From Saprospiraceae bacterium (GTDB taxonomy: Bacteria > Bacteroidota > Bacteroidia > Chitinophagales > Saprospiraceae): a stretch of 57,807 nt of DNA. Each line of letters opens with the position of its first letter. The stretch's first letter is position 1. Where the stretch lies: positions 1 to 57,807 of the forward strand of contig JANWVR010000006.1 of the NCBI GenBank assembly GCA_025056735.1, written 5' to 3'. Of this stretch, positions 1 through 8,665 are shown piece after piece. Position numbers and translations under genes: made by a program. The notes under the pieces are model-generated. The model saw nothing but the letters and a program-made list of their open reading frames with translations, was not told the DNA's origin and made no database searches.

Positions 1-3000
1 CCGTGTGCAGCCGTTTTCATCCGTAACGGTGAGCACGTAGCGGCCAGCATTCAGGCTGTCTAAGTTTTGTCGGCTGGCAAACGGCTGATTGTCTTTCGTC
101 CACTCGAAGCGCAGCGCGCCCACGCCACCCGATACCGAAACTCGGATACGGCCTCGACCAGCGCCACCGACGTCGTTGACCACCGTGTCTAACGCAATAA
201 CAATGGGCGGCCCAACGGTTACCGTGAAAGAGCACGTGGCTTTGTTGCTCGAGGCATCGCTCAACTCGAATATCTGGAGCGTCTGGCCCACGGGGAAAAT
301 GCTGCCGCTAGGCAGCCCTTGCACTAATTTTGGCTGTGCGTTGCCCAGAGCACAGTTGTCCGAAAACGTCGGCGCTGGGTACTGCACAGGTTTATCGGCA
401 CAGCCCGTCTGCGCTGGCGGGCAGGTCAGGGTGGGCGGCGTAACGTCGTTGGACGTTACCGTTACGCTGCGTAGGTAAAGACAACCGTTGGCATCGGTAA
501 TCGTTACCACGTATGTGCCAACACCGACGTCCGTTGGTGTGCCGCCCGGCCACGAAAACGTGTAGGGCGGCGTGCCGCCCGAGACAACCGTAATGACAAT
601 GCGCCCATCCTTGCTTTCGGGGCAGGTGGTCGGCGTTACGTCAATGCGGACGTCCGGCAGAGCAGGTTGCGATACCGTAACTGTACTAATAGCCTGACAA
701 CCAGCAGCGTCAGTAGCGGTAACTGTGTAAACACCGGCGGACAGGTTGACGATGGTAGCCGTGCTGCCGCCGTTGGACCACTGGTATGTAATAGGCGCCG
801 TGCCGTTGGCCGGGATAGCGGACGCCGCACCTGAAGCCTCGCCCGGACAGCGAGCCGGCGTGGCCGATGTGGTTACCGCTAAGTTGCAGTTGAAGGCATT
901 CACTACGACCGTTTGCACGGCTGTGCAGCCGTTGGCATCTTGTACTGTTACAGTGTACGCGCCGGGCGCCAGGCCCACAATGGTAGGCGTCGTCTGGCCG
1001 TTGCTCCATTGATAAGTATAAGGCGGTGTGCCGCCCACGGGTGCAGCCGTGGCCGTGCCATCGTTGCGCCCAACGCCGGTTTCAGGCGTAGCGCTGGCGT
1101 TCGGTTGCAGGGCTGTAGGGCCGGTTATCGAAACAGAAATCTGCAGCGGACAGCCCGCGTCGTCGGTTATGGAGACGGTGTAACTGCCTGGCGATAAGCC
1201 TGTAATCGTGGCCGTAGTGTCGCCCGTATTCCAGGAATAGCTGTAGGGCGGCGTCCCGTTGCTGACGTTCGCCGTTGCTGTACCGTTGTTGGCGCCAAAG
1301 CACGTTACAGGCGTAGCGCTAATGGTGGCCGTCAGGGAGCAGTTGAAGCTGTTCACCGTAACCGTCTGGGCGGCGGTGCAGCCGTTGGCGTCCTGCACCG
1401 TCACGGTGTAAACGCCCGGCGCTAAGCCCGTGATAGTGGCCGTGGTGTCGCCCGTGTTCCAGGCATAGGTATAGGGCGCTGTGCCTCCCGTAGGTTCAGC
1501 AGTCGCCGTGCCGTCGTTGGCGCCAAAGCCCGTCTCGCCCGTAGCGGAGGCATTCGCTTGCAGCACGGCTGGCTGTGTGATTTCTACCGACGTTGTCGCT
1601 GAGCAGCCCTCGCTGTCCGTGACGCTGACGAAATACGTGCCGGCCGCTAAGTTTTGCGCCGTGGCAGTGGTATCGCCACTCGACCACACGTATGCGAACG
1701 GCCCTACGCCGCCGCTGCCGGCTGCTATGGCGCTACCGTTTTGCTGGCCAAAGCACGACACGGGCGTAGTATTCACAACAGACACCTCGACCGGCGGCGA
1801 TTGCACCACTGTTACGGTATCGGTGGCCACACAGCCATTTAACGTATTGGTAACAAGGAGAATATACGAGCCGACGGAGTCCACCAGGGGCGTTAGCGTA
1901 GTGTCGCCCGAAACAATATGCCCGTCAGGTGTTGTCCACAAGTAGGCGAAGTTTTGGCCTTGCGACGAAGCAGAGGCATCGAGCTGGAGGGTGTCGTTCT
2001 GGCAGTTGAAGTTAAGTGGCGGCGCTATGCTGGCAATGGGCGCCACGGTATCCAAGACCACCGTAGCCGAGGCAGTGTTTGTGCAGCCGTTGATCAGGTT
2101 GGTTACAACGACGGAGTAAGCGCCCGGCACAGTCGTTTGCGGGTTTTTCTGCGTCGAGGAGAAGCCCTGTGGTCCGCTCCAGGCGAAAGAGGCCGAGTCG
2201 GCATTGGTAGTCAACGTCAGTTGGGCGAGCGTGTCGGCGCAGGTAAGCGGTTCAGCAGCAACCGAGGCCGTAGGCGGAACGGTGTCTATAGCAACGGTGG
2301 TCGAGGCGGTATTTGTGCAGCCGTTGGAGAGTTTTGTTACCACCACCGAATAGGTTCCGGGCACGGTCGTTTGCGGGTTTTTCTGCGTCGAGGAGAAGCC
2401 CTGTGGCCCGCTCCAGGCGAAGGTGGCCGGGTTGGCATTCGTGGTCAGCGTCAGTTGGGCCAACGTGTCGGCGCAGGTGAGCGGCTCGGCGGCAGCCGAG
2501 GCCGTAGGCTTTACCGTGTCCTGTGCTACGACGGCTGCAGCGGTATTGGTGCAACCATTGGCGCCGTTTGTTACAGTTACGCTGTACGTCCCTGCGACGG
2601 ATACACTTGGGTTTTGTTGGGTAGAGGTAAAGCCTCCTGGCCCCGCCCAGGCAAAGGTTGCCGGATTGGCGTTGGTGGTGGTCGTCAACGTAATCGAAGG
2701 CTTTGCACAGGTCAGTGTATCGGTCTGCACCGAGACAGTGGGCGCCGTGGTATTGGTCGTCACGGATGCCGTAGCGGTCTTCGTGCAGCCGTTGGCGGGG
2801 TTAGTTACTGTTACCGTATACGTTCCCGGCGTACTGGTCTGAAAGCTTTGCTGGTTGCTGGAAAAGTTGTTAGGCCCTGTCCAGGAGAAATTGGCCGGAT
2901 TGGCGTTGGTACTCACCTGGACCGTAGCGGAGCTCTGCGCGCAGGTGATGACACCAGCCGTAGCCACAGCAGTTGGCGGCTGCTGGTTGCTGGTGGCTGT

Positions 3001-4248
3001 CGTGGAAGCCGACGATGTACAGCCGTTGACGTTATTGGTTACCACTAAAGTGTACGTACCGGCGGCGTTGACGACGGGATTTAATGTATTGGCGCCCGAG
3101 ACGATGTTGCCGCCGTTGGAAGCCGTCCACTGGTAAGAGAAGTTAGGCCCGCTGGAGGAGCCAGCGCCGTTGAGCGTAGCCAGCGGTTGCGAGCAAGTAA
3201 GGGTAACCGATGGCCCGGCGTTGGCGTTGGGCGGCGTTATGTTGGCCATTACTGTCACCTGTGCCGAGCGGGTACAGCCCTTGGAGTCCGTGACGATGAC
3301 CGCGTACGACCCTGGTGTGCTCACCTGGATGGGGTTGCCCGTTTGCCCGTTTGACCACTGGAAGCTGTAGGGCGGCGTGCCGCCTCCTGCTGTAGCCGTC
3401 AACGTGGAGATTGGATTCAGGCAGGTAATCGGGTTGCTCGACGAAGCTGAGAGCGTCAGCAACGGCGGCTGCGTGATGGTTACCGAAGCAGTAGCCGTAC
3501 CGCTGCCCGAAGCACCCGTTACCGTTACGGTATAGGTGCCTGCCGATAGGTTGACAGCCGTCTGTCCGTTCTGGCCGTTGCTCCACTGGTAAGTGTAAGG
3601 CGGTGTGCCGCCCGAAGGTTCGGCGGTGGCGCTGCCGTTGTTGCCGCCAAAGCAGGAAACATTGTTCACGTTTGTGATGGATACCGTCAGCGGTGGCGCG
3701 CCGGAGAAAGCGTAGTTTTCGGAGAAAGCAAAGGCGATGTCGCCGCTGGTGCCGCCGTTGCCGTTGCAGAAGTTGCCGATGAAATAAAATTTGATGGTGT
3801 TGCCCGCGGCAGATACAGGCGATTTCCAGTTGAAAAGCCAGCTCACTGAGCCGCCGGAGAACGTTTTAGAGCCGCGTTGTTCGATGTACTCGCGGCTGTT
3901 GAAAAATTCCGTACCGCTCTGGCCATTGACGGTGATGAGGTCGCCGGCATTCTGATTGTTGCCGTCCACCACCACCAGCTGGTATCCACCACGGACGGGG
4001 TTGCCGCTGATAGCCGTCAGGGTGATTTCCATAGGGTACGTGGTGTTGGGTTCGATGGTCGAAGGCAGACCGCTAATGCTGACCGTGCCCGAATAAGCGC
4101 CACCACTGTGGCAGTTGTTGCAGGTGCCGCTGTCAAACGGCGCACCAGTAACGCCTGTAGGCGGGTTGCCCGAATTGGCCAACCACACCAGCACGCCCAG
4201 CGCCAGGCCAGCCACGCGCATCAAGCGAGAAGAATAGAACTGTTTCAT
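1..4248 (-). CDS. Giant SprB-repeat adhesin with N-terminal CxxCH choice-of-anchor V-like domain, 3' end outside window
   Basis: The minus-strand frame is open from an ATG at 4248 to the left edge, giving 1,416 codons with no stop, so the C-terminus is missing. Residues 1-25 form a signal peptide. Residues about 27-185 match the two shorter neighbours and resemble the Bacteroidota choice-of-anchor V domain; they contain CNNCH at 43-47, a c-type heme-like CxxCH. From about 185 come SprB-type repeats (GGTPPYTYQWSNG, AGTYTVTVxDxxGC). About 345-815 are Ig/PKD-like units of roughly 78 residues with two almost identical copies (plus-strand 2100-2560), and about 815-1416 are SprB repeats again. The expected role is a cell-surface adhesin exported by T9SS; the sorting tail would lie beyond the window. 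Family assignment is firm for the repeats and moderate for the N-terminal domain. No function for the CxxCH is shown. Confidence 0.88.
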   Translation of the reverse strand, partial: MKQFYSSRLMRVAGLALGVLVWLANSGNPPTGVTGAPFDSGTCNNCHSGGAYSGTVSISGLPSTIEPNTTYPMEITLTAISGNPVRGGYQLVVVDGNNQNAGDLITVNGQSGTEFFNSREYIEQRGSKTFSGGSVSWLFNWKSPVSAAGNTIKFYFIGNFCNGNGGTSGDIAFAFSENYAFSGAPPLTVSITNVNNVSCFGGNNGSATAEPSGGTPPYTYQWSNGQNGQTAVNLSAGTYTVTVTGASGSGTATASVTITQPPLLTLSASSSNPITCLNPISTLTATAGGGTPPYSFQWSNGQTGNPIQVSTPGSYAVIVTDSKGCTRSAQVTVMANITPPNANAGPSVTLTCSQPLATLNGAGSSSGPNFSYQWTASNGGNIVSGANTLNPVVNAAGTYTLVVTNNVNGCTSSASTTATSNQQPPTAVATAGVITCAQSSATVQVSTNANPANFSWTGPNNFSSNQQSFQTSTPGTYTVTVTNPANGCTKTATASVTTNTTAPTVSVQTDTLTCAKPSITLTTTTNANPATFAWAGPGGFTSTQQNPSVSVAGTYSVTVTNGANGCTNTAAAVVAQDTVKPTASAAAEPLTCADTLAQLTLTTNANPATFAWSGPQGFSSTQKNPQTTVPGTYSVVVTKLSNGCTNTASTTVAIDTVPPTASVAAEPLTCADTLAQLTLTTNADSASFAWSGPQGFSSTQKNPQTTVPGAYSVVVTNLINGCTNTASATVVLDTVAPIASIAPPLNFNCQNDTLQLDASASSQGQNFAYLWTTPDGHIVSGDTTLTPLVDSVGSYILLVTNTLNGCVATDTVTVVQSPPVEVSVVNTTPVSCFGQQNGSAIAAGSGGVGPFAYVWSSGDTTATAQNLAAGTYFVSVTDSEGCSATTSVEITQPAVLQANASATGETGFGANDGTATAEPTGGTAPYTYAWNTGDTTATITGLAPGVYTVTVQDANGCTAAQTVTVNSFNCSLTATISATPVTCFGANNGTATANVSNGTPPYSYSWNTGDTTATITGLSPGSYTVSITDDAGCPLQISVSITGPTALQPNASATPETGVGRNDGTATAAPVGGTPPYTYQWSNGQTTPTIVGLAPGAYTVTVQDANGCTAVQTVVVNAFNCNLAVTTSATPARCPGEASGAASAIPANGTAPITYQWSNGGSTATIVNLSAGVYTVTATDAAGCQAISTVTVSQPALPDVRIDVTPTTCPESKDGRIVITVVSGGTPPYTFSWPGGTPTDVGVGTYVVTITDANGCLYLRSVTVTSNDVTPPTLTCPPAQTGCADKPVQYPAPTFSDNCALGNAQPKLVQGLPSGSIFPVGQTLQIFELSDASSNKATCSFTVTVGPPIVIALDTVVNDVGGAGRGRIRVSVSGGVGALRFEWTKDNQPFASRQNLDSLNAGRYVLTVTDENGCTR

Positions 4249-4418
4249 AGACCGACAGTTTTTTATGATGAATGAAAACAGGGCGAATGCGCCGCGATTT
4301 TTAATAAAAAGCCAAAGCGAGCCTTGCACTATACAAGACGCTGAACAAACAAATACGCGAAAATTCGGGTGCTTCGATTTACCCCATGGCACTACTCGCT
4401 CATGGTAAAAGGCCGAGA

Positions 4419-5237
4419 CTACTGGCGGATGAAACGCTGTGCCTGCCAAAGGCCGTCGGGCTCGCGCATGCGAACCACATAGGCCCCTGGCGCCAGATCG
4501 CCTACCCAAAGCGCCTCGCCCGCTGCCAGAGTGGCCGTACGTATTAAGTGGCCAACGCTGTTGGTTAGCTCCACCTCCAGCGTCGTCGTCGCGTCAGACC
4601 CACCGATGCGCACCCAGTCCGTTGCCGGGTTGGGGTAGAGGCACAGCACCGCCGGAGCAGGCAGGTGATGGGTCGAAATCGTAGTGTCCGGGCCGAAGCG
4701 AAACACGCGCACACCCGTGAATGCGATATCGCCACTGGAGCTGCCGTTGCCGTTGCAGAAGTTTCCAATAAAAAAGAAGCGGATGGTGTCGCGGCCAGCC
4801 GTCGCTGGTGAAGTCCAGTTGAAGGTCCAGAAGGCTGGACCACCGTTGAATAACTTAGGCGCGCGCTGCTCGATGTACTCCCGGCCTGCGAAAAACTCGG
4901 TACCGCTTTGCGAGTTCGTAGCCACTAAATCACCCGCATTCTGGTTGTTCCCATCCACCACTACTAGCTGGTAGCCGCCGCGGTTGGGGTTGCCGCCCAA
5001 GGGCGTCAGCGTGATTTGAAGAGGATAGGTGGTGTTGGGTGCAATTGTCGCCGGCAGGCCACTGATGCTAACCGAACCTGAAAAATTGCCGCCATCATGG
5101 CAGTCGTTGCAGGAGCCGTTGTCAAAAGGAGCGCCTGTACGACCAGTAGGCGGATTATTAGCATTGGCCAACCAGACTAACACACCCAACAGTAAACCAG
5201 ACAGGCGCAGTAAACGAGAAGAGTAAAAACGTTGCAT
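4419..5237 (-). CDS. Choice-of-anchor V-like secreted protein with CxxCH and T9SS type A tail
   Basis: This 272-residue protein is the middle member of three tandem paralogues. It has a signal peptide (residues 1-26), then NPPTGRTGAPFD and CNDCH at 43-47, and a beta-rich domain ending near residue 185 with a conserved NFCNGNG segment. The last 80 residues are a type A T9SS sorting domain (YPNPATDWVRI, LAPGAYVVRM, ending RFIRQ), so the product should cross the outer membrane and be anchored or released. It is about 170 bp upstream of the giant paralogue on the same strand and may share a transcript with it. Whether the CxxCH binds heme is unknown; a disulfide or structural role is equally possible. 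The two cysteines and the histidine are the only heme-type features visible. Confidence 0.85.
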   Translation of the reverse strand: MQRFYSSRLLRLSGLLLGVLVWLANANNPPTGRTGAPFDNGSCNDCHDGGNFSGSVSISGLPATIAPNTTYPLQITLTPLGGNPNRGGYQLVVVDGNNQNAGDLVATNSQSGTEFFAGREYIEQRAPKLFNGGPAFWTFNWTSPATAGRDTIRFFFIGNFCNGNGSSSGDIAFTGVRVFRFGPDTTISTHHLPAPAVLCLYPNPATDWVRIGGSDATTTLEVELTNSVGHLIRTATLAAGEALWVGDLAPGAYVVRMREPDGLWQAQRFIRQ

Positions 5238-5392
5238 GAGCGGGATTTTTTGTTAAGACACTATAACACACAAAAGCCATTTTTGTCTAAGCAAGCGAAG
5301 AGCAAAATTGGGCGCAACAAGGGTCTGTGAGACCTGACTTTTAAAATACTACTGCCCAAAAAGGCCAGATTTACCTCGCCCTGTTGGGCCGA

Positions 5393-6214
5393 TTATTGCC
5401 GGATGAAGCGCTGCACTTGCCAGACGCCGTCGCGTCCGCGTACCCTGAGCGTGTAAGCGCCCGGCGCCAAGTCGCTCACATGGAGAGCGTCGCCAGATGC
5501 GATTACGGTAGAGCGGGCCAGACGTCCCGCAGGGTCTATCAACTCTACCGCCAGCGTTTCTATGCCATCTGACGTGCTGACGTGCACCCAATGGGCCGCC
5601 GGATTGGGAAAAACGCGCAGACCTTGATCTGCCGGCAAATAGCGAGCAGCGCTGGAAGTATCCGACCCAAACCGAAACACATGCACGCCCGGAAGAGCCA
5701 CGTCGCCGTCGGAATTTCCGTCGCCGTCGCAAAAGTTACCGATGACAAAAAAGCGGATCGTGTCGCGCGCCGCTGCAGAGGGCGACCTCCAGCGGAATGC
5801 CCACGTAGCCGGCCCGCCGCTGGCCAGCGACTTAGGCGCGCGATGCTCTAAGTAAGCCCGACCGTTCCAAAACTCTACGCCGCACTCGGTATCGGCGGCA
5901 GCCAAATCGCCGGCGTTATGGTCGTCGCCATCTACTGCCACCAGCTGAAACCCACCTCGACTGGGATGGCCACCCGACGGCGACAGCTGTACCTCTAAGA
6001 AGTAATCGGTGTCAGGCGTAATGACGGCAGGCAGCCCATGGACGCTGACAACGCCGGAGAACCCACCGCCAGAGTGGCACTGGTTGCAGGTACCCCTGTC
6101 AAACGGCGCCCCAGTAAAGCCCGTAGGCGGGTTGTCTGCATGGGCTATGCAAAGGAGAAGACCCAAAAACAAGCCCGCAACCTGGAACGAAGGGCGATAG
6201 GCGGAGAGCGGCAT
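5393..6214 (-). CDS. Choice-of-anchor V-like secreted protein with CxxCH and T9SS type A tail (third paralogue)
   Basis: The 273-residue product has the same architecture as its neighbour: signal peptide (LFLGLLLCIAHA), NPPTGFTGAPFD, CNQCH at residues 43-47, a beta domain with NFCDGDG, and a type A sorting tail (FPNPAAHWVHV, ending RFIRQ). An in-frame ATG exists 30 bp upstream (6244). I prefer 6214 because it gives a normal signal peptide and puts the CxxCH at exactly residues 43-47, as in both paralogues. The 155 bp before the next gene contain no clear terminator, so the three genes could be read together. The role is inferred as a surface or extracellular protein; ligand and partner are unknown. 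Confidence 0.85.
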   Translation of the reverse strand: MPLSAYRPSFQVAGLFLGLLLCIAHADNPPTGFTGAPFDRGTCNQCHSGGGFSGVVSVHGLPAVITPDTDYFLEVQLSPSGGHPSRGGFQLVAVDGDDHNAGDLAAADTECGVEFWNGRAYLEHRAPKSLASGGPATWAFRWRSPSAAARDTIRFFVIGNFCDGDGNSDGDVALPGVHVFRFGSDTSSAARYLPADQGLRVFPNPAAHWVHVSTSDGIETLAVELIDPAGRLARSTVIASGDALHVSDLAPGAYTLRVRGRDGVWQVQRFIRQ

Positions 6215-6420
6215 TGTAGAGATACGATGTGAGGTTTGCACCATTCAACACCGCACCAACAGCCCCGGCCCTCTAAGGTTGAGCACCTTCCGGGTTACAG
6301 CGCGCTTCAACGCCCTTGCCTGTATTTTCTCTACCAGACGCCCAGACGCTTTGGCCCAAAAACGCCTATTGAGGCGAGTGTTATTTTTTCATTAAATCGA
6401 ACACAGCATAAGCGCCCTGC

Positions 6421-7032
6421 TCAAATCTCCTCTTCTGTAGTTGCCTCGCGTTTCTGCTGCCGCCAGAACTCTGCTGCGCCCTCTAAAGCGTCGTAAAATT
6501 CCTGCCCGTATTTGCGCACCAATGCTTCGCGGACGAACTGGTAAAGCGGAATTTTTTCCGCCTCTCCGCGCTGGCAGGCTGCCGAGCAAATGTCCCACTG
6601 GTGGTAATTCAGGGCCTCAAAACCCGTTTCTGGGTTGTGGTTCACGCGCACTGGGTACAGGTGGCAGGAAATGGGCTTTTGAAAATCCGTTGCGCCCGCC
6701 CGATAGGCGCGCTCGATGCCGCACTGCGCGATGCCGTCGGCGCCCAGCACCATGTACGCACACGGGCCGCCATCAATAAGCGGCGTGCCGTATTCGTCGC
6801 TCTCCTCGTAACGCACGTATTTGCCCTGCCGTTCAATGGCGGCAATGCCCGCCGGCGAAAGGAAGGGTTTTATCTGCTCGTAGATGGCCTCCAGCGTCGC
6901 TGTTTCCGCCGGTTCTAAGGGCGCGCCCGAGTCGCCCTCCCAGCAGCAGGCACCCTTGCAGGCCGAGAGCTGGCAGGCAAAATACTCCTCTACTAAAGCA
7001 TCGCTGACGAGCTTGCCCTCTATCCAGATCAT
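6421..7032 (-). CDS. DUF3109 family cysteine-rich protein
   Basis: The 203-residue cytoplasmic protein opens with a cysteine cluster (C20, C25, C29, C30 in the pattern Cx4Cx3CC). Further cysteines follow in GGPCAYM, AQCGIE, ISCHLYPVR and CSAAC. This is the signature of DUF3109, a Bacteroidota family related to the YkgJ-type zinc or iron-sulfur cluster proteins. The molecular activity is not established. The gene lies 9 bp downstream of fabG on the same strand and is probably co-transcribed with it. There is no signal peptide, and the length matches the family. Confidence 0.85.
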   Translation of the reverse strand: MIWIEGKLVSDALVEEYFACQLSACKGACCWEGDSGAPLEPAETATLEAIYEQIKPFLSPAGIAAIERQGKYVRYEESDEYGTPLIDGGPCAYMVLGADGIAQCGIERAYRAGATDFQKPISCHLYPVRVNHNPETGFEALNYHQWDICSAACQRGEAEKIPLYQFVREALVRKYGQEFYDALEGAAEFWRQQKREATTEEEI

Positions 7033-7041
7033 GGCAGCGTC

Positions 7042-7782
7042 TTACGTATTGAGCGCTCCGCACACCGACAGCACCTGGCCCGACACGTAAGCGCCCATAT
7101 CGGACGCTAGAAAGACGCAGGCGTTGGCCACGTCCTCGCCTGTGCCGAGGCGTTTCATCGGTATGGCGCTCAGGTAGTTTTCGCGCGTCTTTTCGTCTAA
7201 GGCTGCCGTCATTTCCGTTTCGATGAAGCCGGGCGCGATGGCGTTGCAGCGGATGCCGCGCGAGCCGTACTCTTTTGCAATGGACTTGGAAAAGCCGATG
7301 ATGCCCGCCTTTGAGGCCGCATAGTTGGCCTGCCCGGCCTGCCCAAAGACGCCCACAACCGAACTCATGTTGATGATGCTGCCGCCCGAACGAAGCATGG
7401 GCTTGAGGCAGTGCTTCGTCAGGTTGAACACCGATTTAAGGTTGGTCTGCATCACTTCGTCCCATTGCTGCTCGGTCATGCGCAGCAGCAGCGTGTCGCG
7501 CGTGATGCCGGCGTTGTTGACCAGAATATCTATTTTGCCGAAATCGCGCACGACATCGTTAACCAACGCCTCGGCCTGCGCGTAGTCGCCGGCGTCACTC
7601 TGGTAGGCGCGCACGTTTTCGCCTAACTCGGCAACCAACCGCTGGGCGCGCTCCGCTGAGTCAGCAGAGACGTAGGTGAAAGCCACACGAGCGCCTTGCT
7701 GCGCAAATTTGCGCACGATGGCCTCGCCAATACCCCGCGATCCGCCCGTTACGAGAGCTACTTTTCCTTCCAGTAAAGCCAT
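7042..7782 (-). CDS. fabG: 3-oxoacyl-[acyl-carrier-protein] reductase FabG
   Basis: This is a classical short-chain dehydrogenase of 246 residues that reduces 3-oxoacyl-ACP with NADPH in type II fatty acid synthesis. The Rossmann motif GGSRGIGE (13-20), NNAG (89-92), N114, S141, Y154 and K158 form the complete catalytic tetrad. The C-terminus reads SGQVLSVCGALNT where most FabG proteins have VDGG, so a Cys sits at the usual Asp position. That is probably a lineage variant and it lies outside the active site. The gene reads into the DUF3109 gene 9 bp downstream. A TACTTTTG element at 7938-7945 on the minus strand is a candidate promoter. Confidence 0.93.
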   Translation of the reverse strand: MALLEGKVALVTGGSRGIGEAIVRKFAQQGARVAFTYVSADSAERAQRLVAELGENVRAYQSDAGDYAQAEALVNDVVRDFGKIDILVNNAGITRDTLLLRMTEQQWDEVMQTNLKSVFNLTKHCLKPMLRSGGSIINMSSVVGVFGQAGQANYAASKAGIIGFSKSIAKEYGSRGIRCNAIAPGFIETEMTAALDEKTRENYLSAIPMKRLGTGEDVANACVFLASDMGAYVSGQVLSVCGALNT

Positions 7783-7937
7783 TTTTTCAAAAAAAGCAGG
7801 TGAAGTAAAGGTGCATGAAAATCAACGTCTTCAGTTCGTCTGGGCAGGAATACCGACAGCAGCAATCACCGCTGCCAGCGGCCAGGCGGGTGGCCAAAAT
7901 GCCCCTTGCAACGCCGCGCACGCTGCCTTATAGCGGG

Positions 7938-7945
7938 CAAAAGTA
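7938..7945 (-). promoter_or_regulatory. Candidate Bacteroidota -7 element (TACTTTTG) for fabG
   Basis: The minus strand reads TACTTTTG, matching the TAnnTTTG consensus of Bacteroidota primary-sigma promoters. It lies about 155 bp before the fabG ATG in the fabG-paaY divergent region (7783-8071). A good -33 TTTG is not obvious, so this is a sequence match only. Confidence 0.4.
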
Positions 7946-8071
7946 GGGCAAGCCTTCGGCTTTTGGTCGCGGCGTTGGCTTTTGCCGTTTTTGTGTCTGG
8001 GCGTTTCGCAGCCGGAAAATGTTTGTGTCTTTGCAGTCTGCTTTGGGCGTTTGGGATAAAAGGACCGCGGT

Positions 8072-8665
8072 ATGCTATACGAATTCAAAGGTTTTCGCCC
8101 GGTTGTTCACGAAAGCGCCTTTGTCCACCCGCTGGCGGTGGTCATTGGGCGCGTGGCTATTGGCCGCGATGTGTACATCGGCCCGGGCGCGGTGCTTCGA
8201 GGCGACTGGGGCCGCATCGAAATTGCGGACGGCTGCAATGTGCAGGAAAACTGCGTCGTCCACATGTTTCCGGGCGTAGCCGTCGAATTGCACGAGAGCG
8301 CGCACATTGGACATGGAGCCATTATTCACGGCGCCATTATCGGGCGCAACAGCCTCATTGGCATGAATGCCGTGGTCATGGACGAGGCGGAAATTGGGCC
8401 GGAGTGCATTGTGGGCGCACTGAGTTTTATCAAAGCCGGTGAAAAAATTCCGGCGCGCAGTCTTGTGGCTGGCAATCCGGCGCGCATTCTGCGCGAGGTG
8501 AGCGATGAAATGCTGGCCTGGAAGACCGAGGGCACGCGGCTGTACCAGCAGTTGCCCGAGCAATGCCGCCAGAGCCTGCACCCCTGCGAACCGCTGCGCG
8601 AAAAACCTGAGGGCTGGGACGCGGAAGACGCCTCCTACCGCCCCTGGAAAAGCCGAAATCAGTAG
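8072..8665 (+). CDS. paaY: PaaY-like gamma-carbonic-anhydrase family hexapeptide protein
   Basis: The 197-residue protein is a left-handed beta-helix hexapeptide-repeat protein that aligns along its length with PaaY. Shared blocks include FVHPTAV-like, [27 protein letters not shown]-like and EPLRE. H64, H81 and H86 sit at the three zinc-ligand positions of the gamma-carbonic anhydrases. PaaY proteins act as thioesterases or carbonic-anhydrase-like enzymes linked to phenylacetate breakdown. No other paa gene is nearby, so a housekeeping role is possible. The gene converges on proS and overlaps its 3' end by 7 bp. Confidence 0.85.
   Translation: MLYEFKGFRPVVHESAFVHPLAVVIGRVAIGRDVYIGPGAVLRGDWGRIEIADGCNVQENCVVHMFPGVAVELHESAHIGHGAIIHGAIIGRNSLIGMNAVVMDEAEIGPECIVGALSFIKAGEKIPARSLVAGNPARILREVSDEMLAWKTEGTRLYQQLPEQCRQSLHPCEPLREKPEGWDAEDASYRPWKSRNQ

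Noticed and set aside
1918-3048. A 376-codon plus-strand reading frame opposite the left adhesin
   Set aside because: It is antisense to the SprB/Ig repeats, is rich in Arg and Gly with no domain, and its periodicity mirrors the repeats on the other strand.
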